Of a stretch of DNA of 64,000 nt, positions 36,616-45,187 are shown piece after piece (positions within the stretch are counted from its first letter, which is position 1; each line of letters begins with the position of its first letter). Origin of the DNA: Sulfuricurvum sp. Lineage in GTDB: Bacteria; Campylobacterota; Campylobacteria; Campylobacterales; Sulfurimonadaceae. A model generated the notes under the pieces. The model ran no database searches and had not been told where the DNA came from. It worked only from the letters and a program-made list of their open reading frames with translations. The DNA lies in assembly GCA_028714915.1 (NCBI GenBank), contig JAQTLL010000005.1, forward strand, positions 1 through 64,000, in the 5' to 3' direction. The translations under genes were made by a program, and so were the position numbers.

Positions 36616-38811
36616 TTGAATAAGATTCGCAGAAGAGCAACCCTCTACGCTATGGGAATTGTTCTCATCCTTGTTGCCTATTTCGTTTATTCCATCCTTC
36701 AAGATAAAAAGCGTGTTTTGGAAGAAAAAACCCTCTCTCACCGTGAACTTCTCAAAAATGCATTTGAACTTTCTCTCCTCGATACCGAAAAAGGGCTCAA
36801 TCACTACGCTTGTAAAATGCTCACCGACCATCGTATTGTCGATGCCTTTGAAGCGGGTGATCGAAAGACTCTTTATACCCTTGCCCTCCCCTATTTTAAC
36901 GAAGCACACGGACGAGGAGAAGCCGATTTAACCGGTTTTATCCGCTGGGATGGAATTCATTTTCTTCGCCTGCAAGATCCCAAAAAATTTGGTGACAATA
37001 TATCTAAAAAACGTCCGATGATTGCGCAAGCCATTCAAGCACGCCGTCCCCTTACCTCTCTTGATGTAACGCTCTATAATATCTCGCTTGTGAGTATATT
37101 GCCTATCTTTAAAGAGGGTCGTTTCCTTGGTATCGTTCAAGTAGCTACGAATATTAATCGAATACAAAACCGTCTCAATGCCCATTCAGGGATTAAATCA
37201 GCATTGGCTTTTGATACCAAAATCCTATACACTGTTCTTCCCTCTAAAACCAAACTCAAGCACTACTCAGACTACTCAATCATCTCCTCGAATGACTCTT
37301 TGTTTGACCGTTTACCCAACAACTATGCCTTTAGTTATTCCATGCGTCACACAATTGAAGGGCGTACCTATATCATTGCATCTCGAGAATTACGTACCTA
37401 CTCCAATAAACCCATTGCACGGATGATTTGTGCCCTTGATATTACTAAAGATGAAGTCGCATATCATCGTGAAATAGTAAATTTATTAATCGTCAGTAGT
37501 GTGATGCTACTTGTCCTTGGTACCATTTTGCATATTGGTTTCAAAGCACTAATACGACGAATAAACCGTAAATCTGCTAAACTTAATGAGCAACTGCACC
37601 AACAGCTTTACACCGATTCACTCACAAAATTATCAAACAGAAAAGCACTGCTTGAAAACATACACGACCAAAAACATCTGGGTATTCTCCTGATCAATAT
37701 TGATAATTTCAAAGAGGTTAATGATTTATACGGGCAGGAGATAGGTGACAAGCTTTTGCAAGTCATTGGAGAATCAATCCAAAAAATTGCACTAACATTT
37801 ACCCTTTCTCTGTATAAAATGCACTCGGATGAATATGCCTTATTGCTTAGTAATACCCTTAATTCCGAAGTATTTGATGAAATGGCGCACACTATTCTTC
37901 ATACTCTTAATAATACCTATTATGACATTGATGGAATCAATATATTTGCCACCGTCAGTATTGGGGCTGATTTTTGTCTCGAACCCAACTGTGATTTGAT
38001 CGGACGGGCTGATATGGCACTCAAAACTGCGAAAAAACAAAGTTTGTCATTTTTAAAATATAATGAATCCCTCCTCATCAAAGAAGAGTATCTCAATAAT
38101 ATCTTATGGAGTAAAAAACTCAAAGATGCTATTGATACTCAGCGTTTTGTTCTTTACTATCAAGGGATACACGATGCTTCCACCCAATATATTTATGAGT
38201 ATGAAGCCCTCATAAGGATCATTGATACGGATGGTTCTATTATTCCTCCCATTGCCTTTTTAGAAATTGCCAAAAAATCGCGTCTTTATCCCCATATTAC
38301 CCAATTTGTTATTCGTACTATTTTTAAACAACTTCACACAACACTCCATTCCTATTCGATTAATCTCTCTGTTGCAGATATTCTAAACAGCGATACCCAA
38401 ACGATGCTTTATACACTTTTGAATGAATTCAATGTCGGAAATCGACTTATTTTTGAGATTTTAGAGAGTGAGGGGATTGAAAATCACACAGAAATTTCAG
38501 CCTTTATAAGCCATGTAAAAGCGTTTGGATGTCGTATTGCTATTGATGATTTTGGAACAGGATATTCCAATTTTGCTCACATTTTGCGACTTAATATTGA
38601 CTTCATCAAAATTGACGCATCCCTCATCAAACATCTCGATGTTGATCTCAGTGCGCAGGATATTGTTCGTACTATTGTTGAGTTTGCCCATCGCCTCAAT
38701 ATCAAAACCGTTGCAGAGTTTGTTCACTCACAAGATGTTTATGACGAGTGTCAAGAGTTAGGAATCGATTATTTGCAAGGTTATTATTTAAGCGAACCAA
38801 AACCGCTTTAA
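36616..38811 (+). CDS. Sensor with degenerate GGDEF and intact EAL domain (c-di-GMP phosphodiesterase)
   Basis: 731 aa from TTG 36616, with GAGGTGAT just upstream. Two TM helices (about 10-30 and 290-312) enclose a periplasmic Cache-like sensor. The GGDEF domain (about 335-480) has HSDEY where GGDEF is expected, so cyclase activity is unlikely. The EAL domain (about 500-731) keeps YEALIR, NLS, the ES Glu, DDFGTGYSN, FIKID and LQGYYL, so c-di-GMP hydrolysis is likely. It could set c-di-GMP for the adhesin/EPS region or motility; that is inference. It lacks LapD's HAMP layout. Confidence 0.9.
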   Translation: MNKIRRRATLYAMGIVLILVAYFVYSILQDKKRVLEEKTLSHRELLKNAFELSLLDTEKGLNHYACKMLTDHRIVDAFEAGDRKTLYTLALPYFNEAHGRGEADLTGFIRWDGIHFLRLQDPKKFGDNISKKRPMIAQAIQARRPLTSLDVTLYNISLVSILPIFKEGRFLGIVQVATNINRIQNRLNAHSGIKSALAFDTKILYTVLPSKTKLKHYSDYSIISSNDSLFDRLPNNYAFSYSMRHTIEGRTYIIASRELRTYSNKPIARMICALDITKDEVAYHREIVNLLIVSSVMLLVLGTILHIGFKALIRRINRKSAKLNEQLHQQLYTDSLTKLSNRKALLENIHDQKHLGILLINIDNFKEVNDLYGQEIGDKLLQVIGESIQKIALTFTLSLYKMHSDEYALLLSNTLNSEVFDEMAHTILHTLNNTYYDIDGINIFATVSIGADFCLEPNCDLIGRADMALKTAKKQSLSFLKYNESLLIKEEYLNNILWSKKLKDAIDTQRFVLYYQGIHDASTQYIYEYEALIRIIDTDGSIIPPIAFLEIAKKSRLYPHITQFVIRTIFKQLHTTLHSYSINLSVADILNSDTQTMLYTLLNEFNVGNRLIFEILESEGIENHTEISAFISHVKAFGCRIAIDDFGTGYSNFAHILRLNIDFIKIDASLIKHLDVDLSAQDIVRTIVEFAHRLNIKTVAEFVHSQDVYDECQELGIDYLQGYYLSEPKPL

Positions 38812-39791
38812 GTAAGGGTAATAACAAATCCTTTCTCTTTACCTTCAAAAAAAGAAATATCACCTCCATGCGCCTTGGCAATCTCTTTTGAAAGTACCAA
38901 TCCCAATCCGTTTCCTCGTTCCTTGGTACTTTTAAACGCTTCAAAAAGCCATTTTTTATTTTCAATAGCGATACCCGAATCGGTAATCACAAAGTGATGT
39001 CTCTCATTGACATACCCATAAGTCATAACAACACGCCCCTCATCCTCATCATCCAGTTCAATCGCATCAATGGCATTAAATATAAAATTACTAAACAGCA
39101 TTACCAAAAGATCCAAATCACCACTGAGCTCAAAATTCTCTTCCGGAAAGAAAAAATCAATTTTTTTAGAGTAACTGTAGTAGCCAATAGCCTGATGCAG
39201 TTCACGCTCAATGCTCTCCCATGATAAAAGACTCTTTTGCGCCTGCACCCCTTTGGAAAACATCAAGGTTGCTTTGATAATTCGTTCGATTCTGTAAAGT
39301 GATTTTTGAATCTCAGTGACAATGGGCTTGTTTTCTTCCTTGACTCTTTTCATCAATGTTGAGGTGAGTAAGGCAATGGCCCCAATGGGATTACGTATCT
39401 CGTGGCTGAGATGTGCCGCCATCTGCCCCATAGTTGCTAGATTTTCTTTTCGCTTTTGCTCCGTTATATCGGTCGCACTCAATAGGTATTTTTCATTGTG
39501 ATGTGCTGATTTGATGAGATACGAATGCTCATCAAAACTCACTTCATAATCTTGTTCGTCGTATCTCAAAATATCAAACAGCTCTTCAAGAGATTTGGCT
39601 TGCGAATTTTGCAAAAAAATCTTCCCATCTTCTTCGACAATCCAAATTGCATTGGGTAAAAATTCGATTACCTGCTCAATGGTTAGTTGAAGATGGTTGT
39701 AAGAGTGGCGTAATGCCACATACTCCTCTTCAACCCGATACGTCTGATCGATAAGGGCTTTGAGTTCTTCAGGGGAGACCGTCTCAGCCAT
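38808..39791 (-). CDS. flgS: Sensor histidine kinase, probable FlgS
   Basis: 327 aa, no TM segment, so cytoplasmic. N-terminal coiled coil and PAS-like region (about 40-110: LPNAIWIVEEDGKIFLQN), H-box LSHEIRNPIGAIALLTS (His about 132), N-box NFIFNAIDAIE and G-box GNGLGLVLSKE. This is the soluble NtrB-like kinase that feeds FlgR and sigma-54 flagellar genes in Campylobacter/Helicobacter. Converges with the EAL gene, overlapping by 4 bp at the stops. Confidence 0.82.
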   Translation of the reverse strand: MAETVSPEELKALIDQTYRVEEEYVALRHSYNHLQLTIEQVIEFLPNAIWIVEEDGKIFLQNSQAKSLEELFDILRYDEQDYEVSFDEHSYLIKSAHHNEKYLLSATDITEQKRKENLATMGQMAAHLSHEIRNPIGAIALLTSTLMKRVKEENKPIVTEIQKSLYRIERIIKATLMFSKGVQAQKSLLSWESIERELHQAIGYYSYSKKIDFFFPEENFELSGDLDLLVMLFSNFIFNAIDAIELDDEDEGRVVMTYGYVNERHHFVITDSGIAIENKKWLFEAFKSTKERGNGLGLVLSKEIAKAHGGDISFFEGKEKGFVITLT

Positions 39792-41029
39792 TAATATTCA
39801 CCAATACTCAAAAGAATCTGTTTCAAACCATACGCATCACTCACACCCGCCAACTCTCGAATTGAATGCATCGCAAGGGTCGGTACACCCACATCAATCG
39901 TCTCAATCCCAAGTCTCGTTGCTATGATAGGGCCAATGGTTGAGCCACACCCTATATCACTGCGGGTCACAAACGTCTGTGTTTCACTTCCTATAGCCTG
40001 CGCACACTGTACAAAGCGTCCTTGGGTACGTGAACTGGTTGCATAGCGCCCATTGGCATTGATTTTGATTGCAACCCCACGATTGAGAAGCGGTGCGTGC
40101 TGGCTCTCATGTTTAGAGGGAAAATTAGGATGAAGAGCATGGGCATTGTCACACGATACCATAAGCGATTGACGCATTAAAGAAGAGAAATTATCCCCTG
40201 CAATACGACGCAAGACCTCTTCTAAAAATGTCCCCCCTGCCCCGATATGCGAATCACTCCCCACCTCTTCATGATCCATACACGCCAAAACCATCGGATT
40301 TTTACCCTCAACCAAGGCAGACAATCCCACATAACAACTCAGCAGATTATCCAACCGTGCGCAACTGATAAACTCTTCTTTAATCCCTATAAACGACCCT
40401 TTTTGAACGTCATAAAAACTAAGCTCATGCGCGAGAAGCTTCCCGCCGCTCACCCCCGCTTCCTCCATAATCCATGAGGAAAAATCAAAATCCTCTCCGC
40501 AGGCAATCATCGGGACAATATCGGTTTGAGCATTAATAGAGTGCGACGAATTCGCCTCACGGTCAAGATGAATCGCAAGTGATGAAACAATCCCTATCGG
40601 GTGTTTGAGATTTATGAGTTTCTCACAACGTTTTTTATTCTCATCCAAATAAACAATCCGCCCCGCAAGACTCAAGTCACGATCAAACCAAGGATTCAGT
40701 AACACCCCGCCATACGGTTCAACACCAAGTCGTATCACCCCTGCACTTGACGTGACGGGATTGGGTTTAAGACGCAGATGGGGAGAATCGGTATGCGCTC
40801 CCACGATGATATACCCCTTATCCGTAGAGAATGGGTAATTAAAAGCAACGATTGAGGAATCGTTTCGGGTAACGTAATATTGTTCACCCTCTATTGGCTT
40901 CCATACTTCACACTCATCAAGTTTGTGAAATCCTTTTGTATCCAAAACTTTTACCATCTGCTCCACAGCGTGAAATGGTGTCGGGGAAGCATCAATAAAT
41001 TGGATTAGTTCTTCGTTAAATTTGCGCAT
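39791..41029 (-). CDS. apeB: M18-family aminopeptidase
   Basis: 412 aa. GAHTDSPHLRLKPNP, CMDHEEVGSDSHIGAGG, the RLDNL and the late SDIGCGSTIGPI are characteristic of the dinuclear-zinc M18 aminopeptidases that release N-terminal Asp/Glu or neutral residues. Start overlaps flgS by one base. Confidence 0.94.
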   Translation of the reverse strand: MRKFNEELIQFIDASPTPFHAVEQMVKVLDTKGFHKLDECEVWKPIEGEQYYVTRNDSSIVAFNYPFSTDKGYIIVGAHTDSPHLRLKPNPVTSSAGVIRLGVEPYGGVLLNPWFDRDLSLAGRIVYLDENKKRCEKLINLKHPIGIVSSLAIHLDREANSSHSINAQTDIVPMIACGEDFDFSSWIMEEAGVSGGKLLAHELSFYDVQKGSFIGIKEEFISCARLDNLLSCYVGLSALVEGKNPMVLACMDHEEVGSDSHIGAGGTFLEEVLRRIAGDNFSSLMRQSLMVSCDNAHALHPNFPSKHESQHAPLLNRGVAIKINANGRYATSSRTQGRFVQCAQAIGSETQTFVTRSDIGCGSTIGPIIATRLGIETIDVGVPTLAMHSIRELAGVSDAYGLKQILLSIGEY

Positions 41030-41041
41030 AATTACTTCTTT

Positions 41042-41293
41042 TTAGTAAACTTCTTTTCGGTGAGCAATACGAATCAAGGTAATAACCAAAATATTATTTT
41101 CCTTTAAATAGACAATCCGATAATCTCCAGCTCGTTTACGGAATTTCCCTTTGTGATTACCTTTTAATGCTTTATCGCTTGTAAAAATTCCATCTTGAAG
41201 ATCAAGTATTTTTTTAGTAATAAGCTCTTGAACTGTCTTTTCCAGCTTCAAAAACTCTTTTTCAGCTTCCTTATTAAAAGCCACTTTATACAT
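41042..41293 (-). CDS. RelE-like toxin of TA module 3
   Basis: 83 aa. YKVAFNKEAEKEFLKLEK, GKFRKRAGDYRIVYLKENN and the end IRIAHRKEVY are textbook RelE/mRNA interferase features, including the basic/aromatic C-terminus used in catalysis. Overlaps its antitoxin by 8 bp. Confidence 0.92.
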   Translation of the reverse strand: MYKVAFNKEAEKEFLKLEKTVQELITKKILDLQDGIFTSDKALKGNHKGKFRKRAGDYRIVYLKENNILVITLIRIAHRKEVY

Positions 41294-41516
41294 TAATTCC
41301 TGCTCGTTTTAGAACCTCTTCAAGAGATACCACTTCACTTCGTCCACTTTTAATATCATCAATGCGCTTATCACTAATTATCTCATCAAGAGTATCAAAA
41401 TAAGCACTCACCGCTTTTTCAATCAAATAGGTACGCGATCGATCCAGCTCTTGAGCATATTGATCCAAATCAGCAAGTAACGATTCATCCATACGCAAAT
41501 TAATAGCTTTTTTCAT
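41286..41516 (-). CDS. Ribbon-helix-helix antitoxin of TA module 3
   Basis: 76 aa from the ATG at 41516; a further ATG at 41528 is less likely because GGAGAG is ideally placed before the inner start. N-terminus KAINLRMDESLLADLDQYA and SRTYLIEKAVSAYFD form a CopG/RHH DNA-binding domain. The acidic tail (VVSLEEVLKRAGINV) binds the toxin. Sits between polA and an aminopeptidase gene. Confidence 0.9.
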   Translation of the reverse strand: MKKAINLRMDESLLADLDQYAQELDRSRTYLIEKAVSAYFDTLDEIISDKRIDDIKSGRSEVVSLEEVLKRAGINV

Positions 41517-41535
41517 AACACTCTCCATGTAAATC

Positions 41536-41559
41536 TTTGTATCTACATTATACTACAAA
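41536..41559 (-). promoter_or_regulatory. Promoter/operator of TA module 3
   Basis: Inverted repeat TTTGTA-N12-TACAAA centred on a minus-strand -10 TATAAT (plus 41547-41552), 20-40 bp before the antitoxin ATG and ending 1 bp before the polA stop codon. An RHH antitoxin bound here would block RNA polymerase, giving autoregulation. Confidence 0.55.
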
Positions 41560-41560
41560 A

Positions 41561-44338
41561 TTATTTCAACTCACCCCAGTGAGTCCCAATATGCATCGAG
41601 GTCTTGAGAGGGACCCGCAGTTCAAGAATATGCTCCATCACATTTACAAAACGGCTCGCGTATTCCTCAGCAATATCCTCATCCACCTCAAAAATCAGTT
41701 CATCGTGAATCTGTAACAGCATTCGAGCACGTAAACCCTCACTTCGAATCATCGTATCGATCTTGTTCATCGAAAGTTTGATGAGATCGCTGGCAGAGCC
41801 TTGGAACACCGTATTGACCAATTCACGCTCGTAGGCGGCTTTGAGCATTGGAGTCGCAGCGGCAAAGTCAAAATATCGTCGGCGATGCAATAATGTCTCG
41901 ACGTATCCTATCTCTTTTGCCTGCTCGACAATACCGCTAAAATACTCTTTAACATTCGAAAAGGTTTCGAAATAGCGCTCAATTATCTCTTTTGCCTCTT
42001 TGGTACTAATCCCCAAGGTATCAGAGAGTTTTTTGCTTCCCATTCCATACAAAAGCCCAAAATTGACCGTTTTGGCAATATGACGTTTTGACGGAGCGTC
42101 CTCTTCTCCGAATAAGGCGATGGCGGTTTGCATATGAATATCATGACCGGCATTAAACGCGGAGACCAAGACACTATCCTCACTGAAATGAGCCAAAAGA
42201 CGCAATTCAATCTGTGAGTAGTCAATTCCGATGAGTTTTTTACCCGCAGGGGCAACAAAGGCTTCACGGATTCTCATCCCCAAAGCTGTTTTAACGGGGA
42301 TATTTTGAAGATTGGGGTTCTTCGAGCTGAGACGTCCCGTTGCTGTCCCTGTTTGGACAAACGACGTATAGATACGTGAATGTTTATCCAAGCGTGCCAA
42401 GACAATCAGCGGTTCGATGTACGTCGAATAAAGCTTATGATATTCACGATATTGCAACAACAAAGGAACAGCAGCATGGGCATCTTTCAATCCTTCAAGC
42501 ACCTGCTCATCCGTACTGTATCCCGTTTTGGTTTTTTTACCGTGAGGAAGCCCCAGTGTTTCAAATAAAATCACCCCCAATTGCTTGGGGGAATTGAGAT
42601 TAAAAACGGTTCCACACATTGCATGAATTTTTTCCGTCAAGGTTGAAAGTTCATTGGAAACTTCGATTTTAAACGTTTCAAGAATCTCAATATCCACAGC
42701 AATCCCCGCTTTTTCCATCCCCAATAACGTCAAAATAAAAGGAAACTCAACGTTCATCGCCTCTTCCAGAGTACGGTTTCCCCCTTTAAGAAGCAATTGT
42801 TCGCGCAACACCTCATAAAGACAATAGGTGATATAGGCATCTTCTCCTGCATATTTGCACGCATCTTCGATGGCAACGGAGGAAAAATTCTCTCCCCGTT
42901 TTACCGTATCTTTAAAATGAATCATCTCATGATTGAGCAATGAAGGACTCAGATTATCCAGTGAAAGGGAACGGTTGGAGTCACTAAGCCATGCCATAAT
43001 AATCGTATCGGCATAGAGGGGAAGTCTCTCAACCCCTAGAAATCGTGTCACGAAATGGAGGTCAAATTTAAGATTATGACCGATAACTTTGCCTTTAAAA
43101 ATTGCTCGTATCGCAACTTTTGCTGATTCTTGGGAAATTTGTTCTCCGACACCCAGATAGTTATGGTTTAGGGGAACGTAATAACCGCTTTTGCCATCCA
43201 TGCTAAAACTAAATCCAACCAATGAATCGACATGAGGATTCAGTCCTGTGGTTTCTGTATCAAATGCTACAATCGTCTCCGAGGAAATGGTAGAGACCAA
43301 AGCCATAAGAGATTCATCGGTGTCAATAAGGATACTGCATCCATCTGACAAAGTACATCTATTCCCGTCATACCCAACGGGCACAAGAACCTCCCCTTCA
43401 GGGTAGACCCGAGGATCCACAACTGGATTCCCGCCTTCGCGGGAATGACGAATAGGCTGTGATTCCTCAAATAATGCTTTTGCTTTTAAAGTCCGTAAAA
43501 CAGCATTCATCTCATAATGAACCAACTCATCATAAATAGGGAAAAACGGATTATCAAAATGCATTGCATAGTCATTAAAATCAAAAGACTCAAAAACATC
43601 ACCACGTAATTTCACCAGCTCACGCGACCGGAAGGCATCATCACGGTAGGTCTCTAACAACCCACGAATGCGGGGAGGATTAACCTCATCAAGCTTTTCA
43701 TACATCGAATCAAGTGTTCCAAATTGACTAAGAAGCTTTTGTGCTGTTACCTTACCAATTCCCTTAACTCCGGGAACATTGTCTGCCGTATCTCCGATAA
43801 GTGCTTGATAATCAATAAACTGTTTGGGATGAACTCCGTATTTTTCATCACAATGACGTTCATTCATCACTTTTTTACTGATTGCATCGACCAAGACCAC
43901 CACATCATCTTCGATCAATTGATACAAGTCTTTATCATGAGAAACTACCCGAACAATATGACCTTGAAGTCGCGCATGGTGTACTACCGAAGCGATCATA
44001 TCATCGGCTTCATACCCGCTCAAAAGAAGGGATTTATATCCCATTTTTTCAATCCAATTGATGGCAACAGGGAGTTGTTGAATCAGCTCTTCAGGAGCTG
44101 GTGAGCGATTGGCTTTATAATTTGGATCAATTTCAGCACGAAAACTAGGTCCCTTGGCATCAAGGGCAAAAATGAGATAATCACTGCTGTGATCTTTGTG
44201 AAGTGAAGCAATAAAATTAATAAAACCGGTCAAAAGACCAGTAGGAAAACCATGCTTATTTCTAAGAGGAGGAAGAGCATAAAACGAGCGGAAAAAAAAA
44301 CCGAACGTATCAATAATGGTAACTGTTTTTTGTCCCAT
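41561..44338 (-). CDS. polA: DNA polymerase I with in-frame REP-derived insert
   Basis: 925 aa. 5'-nuclease domain (1 to about 285; VSHDKDLYQLIEDDV, GIGKVTAQKLL), 3'-5' exonuclease with intact DTE (FDTETTGLNP, about 360) and polymerase domain with motif A DYSQIELRLL (about 704), motif B KTVNFGLLYGMG and motif C QIHDELIFEV (about 872). Residues about 297-326 (containing RHSREGGNPVVDPR) are encoded by a mobile palindromic repeat in the linker between nuclease and exonuclease, so probably tolerated. Roles in Okazaki-fragment and repair synthesis. Confidence 0.96.
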   Translation of the reverse strand: MGQKTVTIIDTFGFFFRSFYALPPLRNKHGFPTGLLTGFINFIASLHKDHSSDYLIFALDAKGPSFRAEIDPNYKANRSPAPEELIQQLPVAINWIEKMGYKSLLLSGYEADDMIASVVHHARLQGHIVRVVSHDKDLYQLIEDDVVVLVDAISKKVMNERHCDEKYGVHPKQFIDYQALIGDTADNVPGVKGIGKVTAQKLLSQFGTLDSMYEKLDEVNPPRIRGLLETYRDDAFRSRELVKLRGDVFESFDFNDYAMHFDNPFFPIYDELVHYEMNAVLRTLKAKALFEESQPIRHSREGGNPVVDPRVYPEGEVLVPVGYDGNRCTLSDGCSILIDTDESLMALVSTISSETIVAFDTETTGLNPHVDSLVGFSFSMDGKSGYYVPLNHNYLGVGEQISQESAKVAIRAIFKGKVIGHNLKFDLHFVTRFLGVERLPLYADTIIMAWLSDSNRSLSLDNLSPSLLNHEMIHFKDTVKRGENFSSVAIEDACKYAGEDAYITYCLYEVLREQLLLKGGNRTLEEAMNVEFPFILTLLGMEKAGIAVDIEILETFKIEVSNELSTLTEKIHAMCGTVFNLNSPKQLGVILFETLGLPHGKKTKTGYSTDEQVLEGLKDAHAAVPLLLQYREYHKLYSTYIEPLIVLARLDKHSRIYTSFVQTGTATGRLSSKNPNLQNIPVKTALGMRIREAFVAPAGKKLIGIDYSQIELRLLAHFSEDSVLVSAFNAGHDIHMQTAIALFGEEDAPSKRHIAKTVNFGLLYGMGSKKLSDTLGISTKEAKEIIERYFETFSNVKEYFSGIVEQAKEIGYVETLLHRRRYFDFAAATPMLKAAYERELVNTVFQGSASDLIKLSMNKIDTMIRSEGLRARMLLQIHDELIFEVDEDIAEEYASRFVNVMEHILELRVPLKTSMHIGTHWGELK
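43365..43450. repeat. REP-like palindromic element inside polA
   Basis: Contains the perfect 8-bp hairpin ATTCCCGC-CTTC-GCGGGAAT (43427-43446) with flanks CTGG/TGACG, the same unit as at 63700-63725. The left half (CCCGTCATACCC ... GGGTAGACCCGAGGATCCAC) looks like a diverged partner unit. Translated on the minus strand it gives the well-known RHSREGGNP peptide of such repeats, in frame with polA. Confidence 0.82.
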
Positions 44339-44341
44339 TAA

Positions 44342-45154
44342 TTAAGAAATCTGTTCCATAACAGCATCAATTGCTTTTTGCAATGCAACGGTATTTAAAC
44401 CTGCTGATTCGGCTTTTTTAAGTCCTTGAATAACTGCTCTTTCTGACAATGGATTATTAATCGGCATAATTGTTTTAATAATATTCAGAACCATAGAGAA
44501 CTCTTTGATTTCATCGGGTGCATTTTCAGGTGCATCGGAATGTTCAATCATCGAAACAAACTCACGATCAAAATTCCAATGGGTAAAAATAGCCGCTGCA
44601 ACCTCTGCCGTAGTTGCTTCCACATAACTGCGCTCAACACTCGATATATCAATCGCCACTTCAATATCTGATTTAAAACTCGTCACCACATCTTCTTGAA
44701 TAATATCGCTTGCAATAACGATTTTACCCGTCTCTTGCAAGAAAGCAGCAAGAAAAAGTTTATCCGCTTTCGCACGATCAACTTGGTTGTACCATTTTTG
44801 CGCCAAAACGGCCTGCATTGACGAAACTTCGGCAAAATGTTCTGAACTGGTTCCATACGGTTCCATATCTACGTTCAATAACTTTCGTACTGAATTACCC
44901 AAACCGATAGAACGGGTCATACTCATCCCAAAAAGAGATACAGCTTGAGCAACACTGCTAATTTCACGACGAAGGCTGTAAAGGGGAGAATTTGCCGCTT
45001 TGAGCAAATTGGCTACGATCATTGGGTCATGATCAACCGTTTTAACCAAATCACTAATCGATGAATTTGGGTCATTACACACCCTCTGCATATCAATAAC
45101 CGTTTTTGGAAGCGGCGGCAAAGACTTAATGCTGTTAATCATCGAACTTTTCAT
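44342..45154 (-). CDS. HDOD-domain protein
   Basis: 270 aa, almost entirely an HDOD domain (about 5-220): SIKSLPPLPKTVIDMQRVCN, ANLLKAANSPLYSL, VAQAVSLFGMSMTRSIGLGN, FLAAFLQETGKIVIA. The HD metal residues are not conserved, as usual for HDOD. These proteins act in signalling or c-di-GMP-linked control; no output domain here. Stop lies 3 bp from the polA start. Confidence 0.88.
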   Translation of the reverse strand: MKSSMINSIKSLPPLPKTVIDMQRVCNDPNSSISDLVKTVDHDPMIVANLLKAANSPLYSLRREISSVAQAVSLFGMSMTRSIGLGNSVRKLLNVDMEPYGTSSEHFAEVSSMQAVLAQKWYNQVDRAKADKLFLAAFLQETGKIVIASDIIQEDVVTSFKSDIEVAIDISSVERSYVEATTAEVAAAIFTHWNFDREFVSMIEHSDAPENAPDEIKEFSMVLNIIKTIMPINNPLSERAVIQGLKKAESAGLNTVALQKAIDAVMEQIS

Positions 45155-45187
45155 TACATATTCCTCACTAAAACCAATTGTTTTGTA

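Noticed and set aside
36616-38811. LapD candidate for the LapA-like adhesins
   Set aside because: It has EAL and degenerate GGDEF domains, but the periplasmic part looks like Cache and no HAMP layout is visible; it is also 28 kb away.
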